Assembly (NCBI GenBank): GCA_017477465.1
Contig: JAFUVU010000054.1
Span: 1 to 64,000, forward strand
Length of the DNA: 64,000 nt
Source: Bacteroidales bacterium
Lineage (GTDB): Bacteria; Bacteroidota; Bacteroidia; Bacteroidales; UBA932
Direction: 5' to 3'
In this document: in pieces, positions 57,273-64,000 of the stretch
How the letters are laid out: each line of letters opens with the position of its first letter
Position numbering within the stretch: the first letter of the stretch is position 1
Notes under the pieces: generated by a model
The model's input: the letters and a program-made list of their open reading frames with translations, nothing else
Database searches by the model: none
What the model was told of the DNA's origin: nothing
Position numbers and translations under genes: made by a program

Positions 57273-58581
57273 AGACTTTTATGCAACCAGGTCCACCGCC
57301 TGGTGGAAGGTTGCCGTAGCGATGATAGGTTCCTGCCTGTCGGGTGTCACCTACGTGTCCGTGCCCGGCATGGTGGGGGCTGTGGGATTCGGATACCTGC
57401 AGATGTGCGTCGGCTTTTTCCTTGGCTATCTGGTCATTGCCTTCGTGCTGGTTCCGCTGTACTTCCGCCTTAACGTGGTATCCGTGTATGAGTACCTTGA
57501 AAAGCGCTTCGGCGCAGCGTCGCACAAAACTGGAGCCTGGTTCTTCTTCATCTCCAAGATGCTGGGGGCGTCGGTGCGCCTGTACCTCATGATAGCCACC
57601 CTGCAGCTGCTCGTAGCAGGGCCGATTGGAGTGCCCTTCTGGGTAACCGTGCTGGTGGTAGTGTTCCTGGAGTGGCTGTACACTGTACGCGGAGGCGTGA
57701 AGGCTGTCATCGGCCTTGATATTGTGAAGACGCTCACAATGCTTGTGGCGGTTGTGCTCTGCCTGGTGATGATTGCCCGTGAAGTGGGCGCGCCGGACTC
57801 TTCGCTCATGCGCGTATTCTATTTTGACGATGTAAACCACCCGCAGTTTTTCTTCAAGCAGCTGCTTGGAGGGCTGTTTACGGTTGTGGCCGCGACGGGG
57901 CTGGATCAGGACATGATGCAACGGACGCTGGCATGCAAGAATGTACGCGACTCGCAGAAGAACCTCATCGTCTCCGTGCTTCTCCAGATTGTGGTTATAA
58001 GCCTGTTCCTGTTTCTCGGTGTCTATCTCTATCAATTCGCCGCCCTTCACGGGATTTCGGAAACAGGCGACGCCATCTTCCCCGCCGTCACATGGAGCGG
58101 CCTGCTGCCGGCTTCGGGCCTTGTCGCCGCACTGTTCATAATCGGACTGGTAATGGCGGGCTTCCCTGCTGGCGGATCGGCCCTTACTGCGCTAACCACT
58201 TCATTTACAATTGATATTCTTGGAGGCAAAAGCGAAAAACGTACGCTGGTGCACAGCGTGATGGCCGTACTGATGGCCGTTTGCATCTGGGTGTTCGGGG
58301 TTGTGAATTCCACTTCAGTGATAGACGCAGTGTACAGGCTTGCAAGCTACACCTACGGGCCGATTCTGGGACTGTTCGCCTTCGGCCTGTGCTGCAAACG
58401 AGAGGTGCGCGACCGCTGGGTCCCGTTTGTGGCCGTTGCCGCCCCTTTGCTATGCCTTGTACTGGACCTTAATTCCGTAAACTGGCTGGGCGGATATCAC
58501 TTCAGCTACGAGCTGCTGCCCCTGAACGCAATCTTTACCATAATCGGCCTGTGCTGCCTTATCAGGCCGGCAAAGTCTTAA
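57265..58581 (+). CDS. Sodium/solute symporter (SSS family), N-terminally short
   Basis: A 438-residue membrane transporter with the SSS core beginning at STAWWKVAVAMIGSCLSGVTYVSVPGMV. It also has VVSVYEYLEKRFG and LDIVKTLTMLVAVVLC, the conserved FTVVAATGLDQDMMQRTLACKN segment, and about eleven hydrophobic helices. Relatives have an extra first helix and a linker before WW (about 35 residues), which are missing here, so the family total is usually 480-550. It may be a real variant or an old truncation. The likely substrate is a sugar or organic acid co-transported with Na+. It overlaps the LytTR gene, suggesting that the regulator controls or is coupled to transport. Confidence 0.85.
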   Translation: MAKDFYATRSTAWWKVAVAMIGSCLSGVTYVSVPGMVGAVGFGYLQMCVGFFLGYLVIAFVLVPLYFRLNVVSVYEYLEKRFGAASHKTGAWFFFISKMLGASVRLYLMIATLQLLVAGPIGVPFWVTVLVVVFLEWLYTVRGGVKAVIGLDIVKTLTMLVAVVLCLVMIAREVGAPDSSLMRVFYFDDVNHPQFFFKQLLGGLFTVVAATGLDQDMMQRTLACKNVRDSQKNLIVSVLLQIVVISLFLFLGVYLYQFAALHGISETGDAIFPAVTWSGLLPASGLVAALFIIGLVMAGFPAGGSALTALTTSFTIDILGGKSEKRTLVHSVMAVLMAVCIWVFGVVNSTSVIDAVYRLASYTYGPILGLFAFGLCCKREVRDRWVPFVAVAAPLLCLVLDLNSVNWLGGYHFSYELLPLNAIFTIIGLCCLIRPAKS

Positions 58582-58600
58582 GTAAATGCAAAAAAATGAT

Positions 58601-58608
58601 TAACTTTG
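58601..58608 (+). promoter_or_regulatory. Bacteroidota -7 box (TAACTTTG) for the sigma-54 activator-lptE-secG operon
   Basis: TAACTTTG fits TAnnTTTG and lies 7 bases before the ATG at 58616, so the transcript would start at or within a few bases of the start codon. No strong -33 box is visible. Confidence 0.55.
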
Positions 58609-58615
58609 CGGTACT

Positions 58616-59830
58616 ATGGACTTACAGGCGTTAAAGAATAAATACGACATCATCGGCAACGATCCTGCGCTTAACGAGGCGCTGGAAACGGCCGTGAAAT
58701 TTGCGCCCACCGGGCTCAGCGTCCTCATCCTGGGGGAAAGCGGCGTAGGAAAGGAGAACGTGGCGCGGATTATCCATCAGTTCAGTCCCCGCCGGCAGGG
58801 AAACTTTTTTGTAGTCAACTGCGGCGCACTGCCAAAGGAACTGGTGAATTCGGAGCTGTTCGGCCATGTAAAGGGCTCATTTACAGGAGCTGTCGATAAT
58901 AGAAAAGGCTATTTTGAAGAGGCCGACGGCGGCACCCTCTTCCTGGACGAAATTGCGGAACTGCCGCTTGAATCTCAGGCCCTTCTGCTAAGGGTACTGC
59001 AAAGCGGCGAGTATCGCAAAGTGGGCTCCAACAAGGTGGAACACACGGACGTGCGTGTTGTGGCTGCCACAAACGTGCATTTGTACGAGGCTGTAAAACG
59101 CGGCAAATTCCGCGAGGACCTGTACTTCCGCCTAAGCGCAGCGCAGATTCGCATCCCCCCGCTAAGAGACCGCAAATCAGATATTTACCTGCTGTTCCGC
59201 AAATTCACTTCGGATTTTTCGGAGGTGAACGGCATGTGCAAGATCTCCCTGAAGCCGGATGCCATCCGCCTGCTGGAAGAGTACCGCTGGCCGGGGAACA
59301 TCCGCCAGCTGCAGGGCTTCACCCAGTCGCTTACAGCTCAGCTCTCCGTCAAGGTGACGCCTACGCTGCAGCGCATCGAACTGTCGGCCCAGGACCTGCG
59401 TCCTTTCATGCCCAGGGAAGAGGGCGAACCCATTCCCATGCTTTATGAAGGTCCGCAGACGCAGGGATCGGCCTTTAACCAAGATGAGAGGCAGGCTATC
59501 TTCAAAGCAATCTTCGACCTGAAACAAGAAGTAGATGCCTTGAAGGCACGCATAGACCGCCGCGAACTGCCCGCACCGCCACAGCCGGCCATGCAGGAAG
59601 AGGCGGAATGGCAAGGCGACGGAGAATTCGACGACAGCGCACCCATCGTCCATGTTCAGGCGATGCAGGAACCGCAGGACCACAGCCTTAGCGTCCGACG
59701 CACAGAGGAAGACCTTATCCGCCAGGCTCTTCAGAAGCACCACGGCAACCGCAAGAAAGCCGCGGAAGAACTTGGCATGAGCGAACGCACCCTATACCGC
59801 AAACTTCCGCCGGAATATCGCAAAAAATGA
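58616..59830 (+). CDS. Sigma-54-interacting AAA+ transcriptional activator
   Basis: A 404-residue protein without a receiver domain. The AAA+ domain starts almost at once: Walker A GESGVGKE (residues 40-47), the sigma-54 contact loop GSFTGA (87-92, normally GAFTGA), Walker B GGTLFLDEIAEL, and FREDLYFRLSAAQIRIPPLRDR (sensor/arginine fingers). After a variable acidic linker (about 260-350) comes a Fis-type HTH (LIRQALQKHHGNRKKAAEELGMSERTLYRKL). It lies upstream of lptE-TPR-secG, an arrangement I recall from other Bacteroidota. The activator may not control those genes but shares their promoter. Input is unknown. Confidence 0.92.
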   Translation: MDLQALKNKYDIIGNDPALNEALETAVKFAPTGLSVLILGESGVGKENVARIIHQFSPRRQGNFFVVNCGALPKELVNSELFGHVKGSFTGAVDNRKGYFEEADGGTLFLDEIAELPLESQALLLRVLQSGEYRKVGSNKVEHTDVRVVAATNVHLYEAVKRGKFREDLYFRLSAAQIRIPPLRDRKSDIYLLFRKFTSDFSEVNGMCKISLKPDAIRLLEEYRWPGNIRQLQGFTQSLTAQLSVKVTPTLQRIELSAQDLRPFMPREEGEPIPMLYEGPQTQGSAFNQDERQAIFKAIFDLKQEVDALKARIDRRELPAPPQPAMQEEAEWQGDGEFDDSAPIVHVQAMQEPQDHSLSVRRTEEDLIRQALQKHHGNRKKAAEELGMSERTLYRKLPPEYRKK

Positions 59831-60321
59831 AGCGCATAGCCCTCATACTCACCGCTGTACTGGCCACCGCCTGCGGCATTTACTCCTTCACCGGCACCTC
59901 AATCCAGGCCGATGTGAAAACCATAACCATCCCCTACGTGGAGTACAAGGCCCTCAGGGTGAATCCTTCCCTGTCCAACGACCTAACAGAAGCCCTGAAG
60001 GACAAGTTCCGCAAGCTCACCCGCCTGGACGAAGTGGACATGGACGGCGATCTGGAACTGGTCTGCGAAGTAACAGGCTACGACGTCAAGGCAACGGCCA
60101 TAACTGCCGACGAGCAGGCCGCCCAAAACCGCCTCACCGTCACCGTGAAAGTGGAATTCAGCAACCACAAATACCCGGAGGACGACGTCTCCAAGAGCTT
60201 CAGCGCTTACGAAGACTTCGACGCAATGCAGTCCCTGGATGCAGTGGAGGGCACTCTTTGCGAAACAATCATCGAAAAACTGGTGGAAGATATATTTAAT
60301 GCAACGGTAGCACAATGGTAG
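59827..60321 (+). CDS. lptE: LPS-assembly lipoprotein LptE
   Basis: A 164-residue lipoprotein (MKRIALILTAVLATAC) with the Bacteroidota LptE start CGIYSFTGTSI. The LptE/VC2346-like fold follows: IPYVEYKALRVNPSLSNDLTEALKDKF, LELVCEVTGYDVKATAITADEQAAQNRLTVTVKVEF, and a C-terminal helix (CETIIEKLVEDIFNATVAQW). LptE plugs LptD and helps place lipopolysaccharide in the outer leaflet. Length and gene order (activator, LptE, helical protein, SecG) support the call. It overlaps the activator by 4 bp (ATGA). Confidence 0.9.
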   Translation: MKRIALILTAVLATACGIYSFTGTSIQADVKTITIPYVEYKALRVNPSLSNDLTEALKDKFRKLTRLDEVDMDGDLELVCEVTGYDVKATAITADEQAAQNRLTVTVKVEFSNHKYPEDDVSKSFSAYEDFDAMQSLDAVEGTLCETIIEKLVEDIFNATVAQW

Positions 60322-60905
60322 GCCCTTCACGCATAGACATCCACACCCTCACGCTGGACGAACTTACCGGCGTGGTGAACCTGTACCCCTGGTACGCCGC
60401 AGCAAGGGTGGAGCTAAGCCGCAGAATGGCAGCCCTGGGCGACTGGAGCGAACAAGAATTTGCCGACCAGGCCCTCTACGTAGCCAACCGCAACAGCCTC
60501 TGGGCCTTCGTCCGCAACAGCCGCAAGACGGACTATGCCGATAAGGACGTCGCCACGATTCTGGCCTCGTACATGGAAGCATCGGCCCCTCAAACGACTG
60601 AGGACGAGGCACATCAGGTGCGCGTTGTAGGCGGCGACTACTTTTCGCAGGCGCAGTACGACAACGTCCGCCAAAGCGCCGACAACATCTTCTCCCGCTT
60701 CGCCGGCAAAGTCAAGGCCGACGGTTCCGCGGAAGAGGAAATCTCAGATATTGCCGACCGTTTCGCCACCGAAACCCTTGCCCGGATATTCGCAGAACAA
60801 GGTAGAAATGAGGAGGCGAGACGCATTTATTCCCGTCTGGTTTTGGATATTCCGGAAAAAAGTGCTTACTTTGCATCCCTTATTGATGAATTAGAACAAA
60901 ATTAG
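60315..60905 (+). CDS. Helical TPR-like protein between lptE and secG
   Basis: A 196-residue soluble protein with no signal peptide. It opens with LTLDELTGVVNLYPWYAAARVELSRRMAALG, a helical-repeat start, and ends with a TPR-like hairpin (TETLARIFAEQGRNEEARRIYSRLVLDIPEKSAYFASLIDEL). The middle is acidic and probably disordered. Bacteroidota genomes commonly have such a protein here, but I do not know a proven function. It overlaps lptE by 7 bp and ends 2 bp before secG, so it is part of the operon. The position suggests a link to envelope biogenesis. Confidence 0.78.
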   Translation: MVGPSRIDIHTLTLDELTGVVNLYPWYAAARVELSRRMAALGDWSEQEFADQALYVANRNSLWAFVRNSRKTDYADKDVATILASYMEASAPQTTEDEAHQVRVVGGDYFSQAQYDNVRQSADNIFSRFAGKVKADGSAEEEISDIADRFATETLARIFAEQGRNEEARRIYSRLVLDIPEKSAYFASLIDELEQN

Positions 60906-60907
60906 AT

Positions 60908-61264
60908 ATGAACGCAGCATTTACCGTACTGGTTGTACTGATTATCATCGCAGCCATTCTTCTGATTGCAGTCGTCCTCCTTCAAAACGGCAAGGACGGC
61001 GGTCTTGCTACCAACTTCACATCGGCCAACCAAACCCTGGGCGTGCGCCAGACGGCCACAATCCTGGAAAAAGCCACCTGGTATCTGGTAGCTTTCATTC
61101 TGGTACTCAGCATCATTACCGTTTTCGTTGCCCGTGGCGGCACCCAGAAGGGTTCCAACGACGCCATCAGCACAGAGATTGTAAACCAGGCAGCAGAAGC
61201 AGCCGACGAGGCTCCCGCCTTCCCTGTCACCCAGGAAAGCCCGGAAGAGCAGCCCGCCGAATAA
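60908..61264 (+). CDS. secG: Preprotein translocase subunit SecG
   Basis: SecG is the small accessory subunit of the SecYEG channel in the inner membrane. The 118-residue protein has two transmembrane helices (FTVLVVLIIIAAILLIAVVLLQ and WYLVAFILVLSIITVFVA) joined by the conserved loop LLQNGKDGGLATNF...GVRQTATILEKATW. An acidic Ala/Glu/Pro-rich tail follows, typical of Bacteroidota SecG. It is the last gene of the operon and is followed by two hairpins. Confidence 0.94.
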   Translation: MNAAFTVLVVLIIIAAILLIAVVLLQNGKDGGLATNFTSANQTLGVRQTATILEKATWYLVAFILVLSIITVFVARGGTQKGSNDAISTEIVNQAAEAADEAPAFPVTQESPEEQPAE

Positions 61265-61271
61265 AAGCGAT

Positions 61272-61300
61272 CAAGGTTGGCTTTTATCCCGCCAGCCTTG
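61272..61300 (+). other. Hairpin after secG without T-run
   Basis: CAAGGTTGGC (61272-61281) pairs with GCCAGCCTTG (61291-61300) with one G-U pair. No U-tract follows. It may be an mRNA 3'-end stabiliser or a decayed terminator preceding the strong one at 61343. Confidence 0.45.
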
Positions 61301-61342
61301 CTCAGCAAAAAAGCATTTTAAGGCCCTGTAAGGCCATTTATC

Positions 61343-61385
61343 TGATAAAGGTTGGTCACCTGAAAACCAACCTTTATCACTTTTT
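61343..61385 (+). terminator. Intrinsic terminator of the sigma-54 activator-lptE-secG operon
   Basis: A perfect 14-bp stem (TGATAAAGGTTGGT at 61343-61356, ACCAACCTTTATCA at 61366-61379) with a 9-base loop is followed by C and TTTTT (61381-61385). The rest of the 324-bp gap up to 61588 has no gene that I can see. Confidence 0.88.
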
Positions 61386-61563
61386 ATGTCTGTCCACGAA
61401 CTCAAAGTAGGAAAAATACGGCGTTTTTACATAAGTATCTAAAATCGTAATTAGCATTTGATTACCAACTTGTTATAACATTATTAAGGCCTTGAGTTGC
61501 GCGAAATGAGGACAAAATAACGCAAATTACCCTATTCCTGCCTCCTATTCCCCGTATCTTTAT

Positions 61564-61584
61564 TGGCAGATAAATAATCTGCCA
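61564..61584 (+). promoter_or_regulatory. Perfect 8-bp palindrome just before the GH92 start
   Basis: TGGCAGAT-AAATA-ATCTGCCA ends 4 bases before the ATG at 61589. It could be an operator or an mRNA hairpin hiding the ribosome site. A weak -7-like TATCTTTA lies just upstream at 61555-61562. Confidence 0.45.
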
Positions 61585-61588
61585 TAAT

Positions 61589-64000
61589 ATGAAAGCGCAT
61601 CCATTAGCCCTGATGGTGGCTCTCTCGCTTATAGTTGCCTGTCAGCAAAAAGACCTGACAGAGTTTGTCAATGTCTTCAATGGTACAGGATTTCACGGGC
61701 ATACTTACCCTGGAGCCACTACACCCTTCGGCCTGGTACAGTTAAGCCCGGACAGCCGTACAGAGGGATGGGATGGCAGTTCCGGCTACCACTATTCCGA
61801 CAATACCCTTCTGGGATTCAGCCATACCCATCTAAGCGGCACAGGCTGCTCCGACCTGGGAGACTTTCTGTTCACACCCGGTCTGGACGAGATTGCTCCC
61901 CTTGCTTTCTCACATGAGGATGAGGAAGCCGAACCCGGTTACTACAAAGTCCGTTTGCCCGCAGGCATCACGGCCGAAGTCACTGCCACCGTCCACACAG
62001 GCATCCACCGCTACACTTTTACCGGGTCAGGGACCCGTCAGCTCCTCATAGATGCTACCCACATCATAGGAGAGAACAACCGTGTAGAAAACTCTTGCGT
62101 GGAAGTAGTAGGTGAAAGGATTTGTGCGTATCACAAGGTGAACGGCTGGGTAATGGGCCGGGAAACCTGGCTGGACGCCATTTTCTCCCCTTCTTTCAAG
62201 GAAAGCAGGGAAATCGCCCCAGGCAAACTGCTCCTGATTTTCCCGGAAGGCACAACAGAGCTTAGTATAGCTGCCGGCCTTTCCACATCGGGTCCGGAAG
62301 GCGCACGGAAAAACAGGGAATTAGAAGTTCCTGAACTGGATTTTGACAAGGTACTGGCTCAAACCAAGGATGTCTGGCGAAAGGCACTGGGGACCATCGA
62401 AGTGAAGGGCGGTCCCCTGAAGCTGTTTTACACTTGTTACTACCACACCTTCGTAACACCCAACAACCAGGCCGATACCGGCGTTCACCCCTTCTATTCC
62501 ACCCTCTCTCTTTGGGACACATTCCGTAGCTGGAACCCTCTCCAGACCCTGATAAACCCCACCTTTGTGAACGATATGGTGGAAGGAATGCTGGACACCT
62601 TTGACCGCACCGGAGAACTCCCAGTCTGGCCCCTGGGCTTCGGCGAAACCCAGTGTATGATAGGCTACCACAGCATCCCTGTCATTGCCGATGCCTGGCT
62701 TCGCGGCATCCGGGGCTTCGACGGGGAGAGGGCCCTGAAGGCCATGGTGGTCTCCTCCAACGAAAACAAAGGGAACACCTCCCAGCTATACACCCAGTAT
62801 GGTTATGTTCCCTCCGATCTCAAAGGCCAATCGGTCTCACAAACCCTGGAATTCGCTTACGATGACTGGTGCATCGCCCGTATGGCGGAAGAGATGGGGA
62901 AAGAGGACATTGCCCACGAATATTACGGGCGGGCACGCGCTTATCGCAATGTATTCGATCCCGCCACGGGCTTTATGCGCGGAAAAGACAGCAAAGGGAA
63001 CTATACCACGCCTTTCGACAAATACGGAAGTACCCGAGACTATACCGAAGCCATCCCCTGGCAATACCGTTTCTTCGTTCCCCACGACACCGAAGGTCTT
63101 GCCATCCTGTTTGGGGGGCACGATGCCCTGTCTGCTGCACTTGATTCCCTTTTTACAGACAACACCGACCTGGGAAAGGACACTTTCTCCGACATCACCG
63201 GTCTGCTGGGCCAATATGCCCACGGAAACGAACCCAGTCACCATATGTCCTACCTGTTCAACTGGGTTGGGCAAGCCTCCAAGAGTCAGAAAGTAGTGCG
63301 CACCCTGCTCAACGAGATGTATGACACCACACCTGAAGGCATCTGTGGCAACGAGGACTGTGGACAGATGAGTGCCTGGTATGTACTATCTTCCATCGGC
63401 CTGTATCCTGTATGTCCGGGGACGGGGGAATATGTTTTCGCCGCTCCGCTCTTCAAGGAAACCATCCTTCATCTCGGAAACGGTAAACAATTAAGAATCA
63501 AGTCCGATCATCCCGCCCGGCCCTATATCCGGAAGGTAAGCCTGAACGGGCGCCTGGTGGAACGCAACTACCTCACGTACGACGAGATCATGGCCGGCGG
63601 GGAGCTCTGCTTCAAGCTCTCCTCCCGTCCCGTCCAGGCACGCGAAACCTATCCCGCCCCGTATTCCCTTACTACTGAAGCATTTGCAACTACTCCGTTC
63701 GTCGAAGAAGACTTGAATCTTTTCCGCGATTCATCCACCGTCACCCTCTCCAGCCGCACGAAAGGGGCAGATATCCGCTACACGCTGGACGGAACAGATC
63801 CCGGGGAGACAAGTCCCCTTTACACGGATCCCTTCATCCTGGACAAAAGCGCTCGCATCCTCGCGCGTTCTTTCAAAGAAGGGCTGGAACCATCGGCCGT
63901 AATGGTGGTCAACGCAACCAAGGTGTTTTATCGAGAGGCGGCAAAATTGTCCGGCGCTCGGAAAGGCTGTCGCTACACCTATCACGAAGGGCCTTTCTTC
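61589..64000 (+). CDS. GH92 alpha-mannosidase, 3' end outside the window
   Basis: The frame opens at ATG 61589 with a lipoprotein signal (MKAHPLALMVALSLIVAC) and stays open for 804 codons to the window edge. GH92 enzymes are calcium-dependent exo-alpha-mannosidases, commonly alpha-1,2, acting on high-mannose N-glycans. Motifs: VNVFNGTGFHGHTYPGAT, GFSHTHLSGTGCSDLG, GNEPSHHMSYLFNW near residue 547 (sugar and metal contacts), and GNEDCGQMSAWYVLS near 588. From about residue 715 there is an extra chitobiase-C-terminal-like sandwich (IRYTLDGTDPGETSPLY), so the protein is longer than a plain GH92 (about 740). It starts its own unit after the secG terminator and is not part of the chitin-type locus. 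Confidence 0.93.
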   Translation, partial: MKAHPLALMVALSLIVACQQKDLTEFVNVFNGTGFHGHTYPGATTPFGLVQLSPDSRTEGWDGSSGYHYSDNTLLGFSHTHLSGTGCSDLGDFLFTPGLDEIAPLAFSHEDEEAEPGYYKVRLPAGITAEVTATVHTGIHRYTFTGSGTRQLLIDATHIIGENNRVENSCVEVVGERICAYHKVNGWVMGRETWLDAIFSPSFKESREIAPGKLLLIFPEGTTELSIAAGLSTSGPEGARKNRELEVPELDFDKVLAQTKDVWRKALGTIEVKGGPLKLFYTCYYHTFVTPNNQADTGVHPFYSTLSLWDTFRSWNPLQTLINPTFVNDMVEGMLDTFDRTGELPVWPLGFGETQCMIGYHSIPVIADAWLRGIRGFDGERALKAMVVSSNENKGNTSQLYTQYGYVPSDLKGQSVSQTLEFAYDDWCIARMAEEMGKEDIAHEYYGRARAYRNVFDPATGFMRGKDSKGNYTTPFDKYGSTRDYTEAIPWQYRFFVPHDTEGLAILFGGHDALSAALDSLFTDNTDLGKDTFSDITGLLGQYAHGNEPSHHMSYLFNWVGQASKSQKVVRTLLNEMYDTTPEGICGNEDCGQMSAWYVLSSIGLYPVCPGTGEYVFAAPLFKETILHLGNGKQLRIKSDHPARPYIRKVSLNGRLVERNYLTYDEIMAGGELCFKLSSRPVQARETYPAPYSLTTEAFATTPFVEEDLNLFRDSSTVTLSSRTKGADIRYTLDGTDPGETSPLYTDPFILDKSARILARSFKEGLEPSAVMVVNATKVFYREAAKLSGARKGCRYTYHEGPFF

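Overview
The window looks like chromosomal DNA of a member of the Bacteroidota, most likely an uncultured gut-type Bacteroidales. The evidence is two SusC/SusD pairs, BACON-domain lipoproteins, FISUMP/fimbrillin-like surface lipoproteins, an XylR-type regulator and several promoters of the Bacteroidota form TAnnTTTG. I saw no rRNA, tRNA, CRISPR array, transposase or phage gene. Genus cannot be decided from sequence alone.

Layout. (1) 0.15-4.6 kb, plus strand: a lysine/diaminopimelate cluster (dapA, dapD, a small secreted protein, a PLP aminotransferase, dapF). (2) 4.7-12.3 kb, minus strand: an outer-membrane barrel protein, murA, murB and aspS. (3) 12.4-14.75 kb: ksgA flanked by gene debris, with an AraC-type HTH fragment upstream, an unusual outer-membrane protein gene downstream, and then a relic of a second ksgA 3' end. 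(4) 14.9-21.5 kb, minus strand: an MBOAT O-acyltransferase with two SGNH proteins, preceded by a GH13 amylase. (5) 21.5-54.7 kb, minus strand: a very large polysaccharide utilisation locus. In transcription order it holds a histidine phosphatase, XylR regulator, ROK kinase, GH2, alkaline phosphatase, GH20, GH18, SusC, SusD, a second SusC fused to an OmpA domain, a second SusD, two BACON lipoproteins, two FISUMP lipoproteins (one internally duplicated), a GH18 fused to an SdiA-regulated propeller, a 50-residue peptide and a third FISUMP lipoprotein. It ends at a strong terminator. (6) 54.8-61.3 kb, plus strand: a TPR lipoprotein, a membrane LytTR regulator and a truncated sodium/solute symporter, then a sigma-54 activator-lptE-TPR-secG cluster with its own terminator. 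(7) 61.6 kb to the end: a GH92 alpha-mannosidase that runs off the window.

How it works together. The large locus reads as a chitin/chitosan-oligosaccharide system. GH18 enzymes cut the chain outside the cell and SusCD import the fragments. GH20 removes GlcNAc, and the GH2 carries the Ser-Asp acid/base pair of exo-beta-glucosaminidases rather than Asn-Glu. ROK would phosphorylate the sugar, and XylR would sense a sugar and control the locus.

Most interesting signals. First, several genes, including the essential-type murB and the rRNA methyltransferase ksgA, carry in-frame DNA insertions. Three are long inverted repeats (31-bp perfect arms in ksgA and in murB, and a related but diverged copy in the aminotransferase); others are tandem repeats. 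They lengthen the proteins without breaking them, as Rickettsia palindromic elements do. Second, a 101-bp double-palindrome element occurs three times at gene ends. It supplies stop codons to two genes and the start of dapF. Third, one SusC-like transporter has lost its N-terminal domain and TonB box and gained a C-terminal OmpA peptidoglycan-binding domain.
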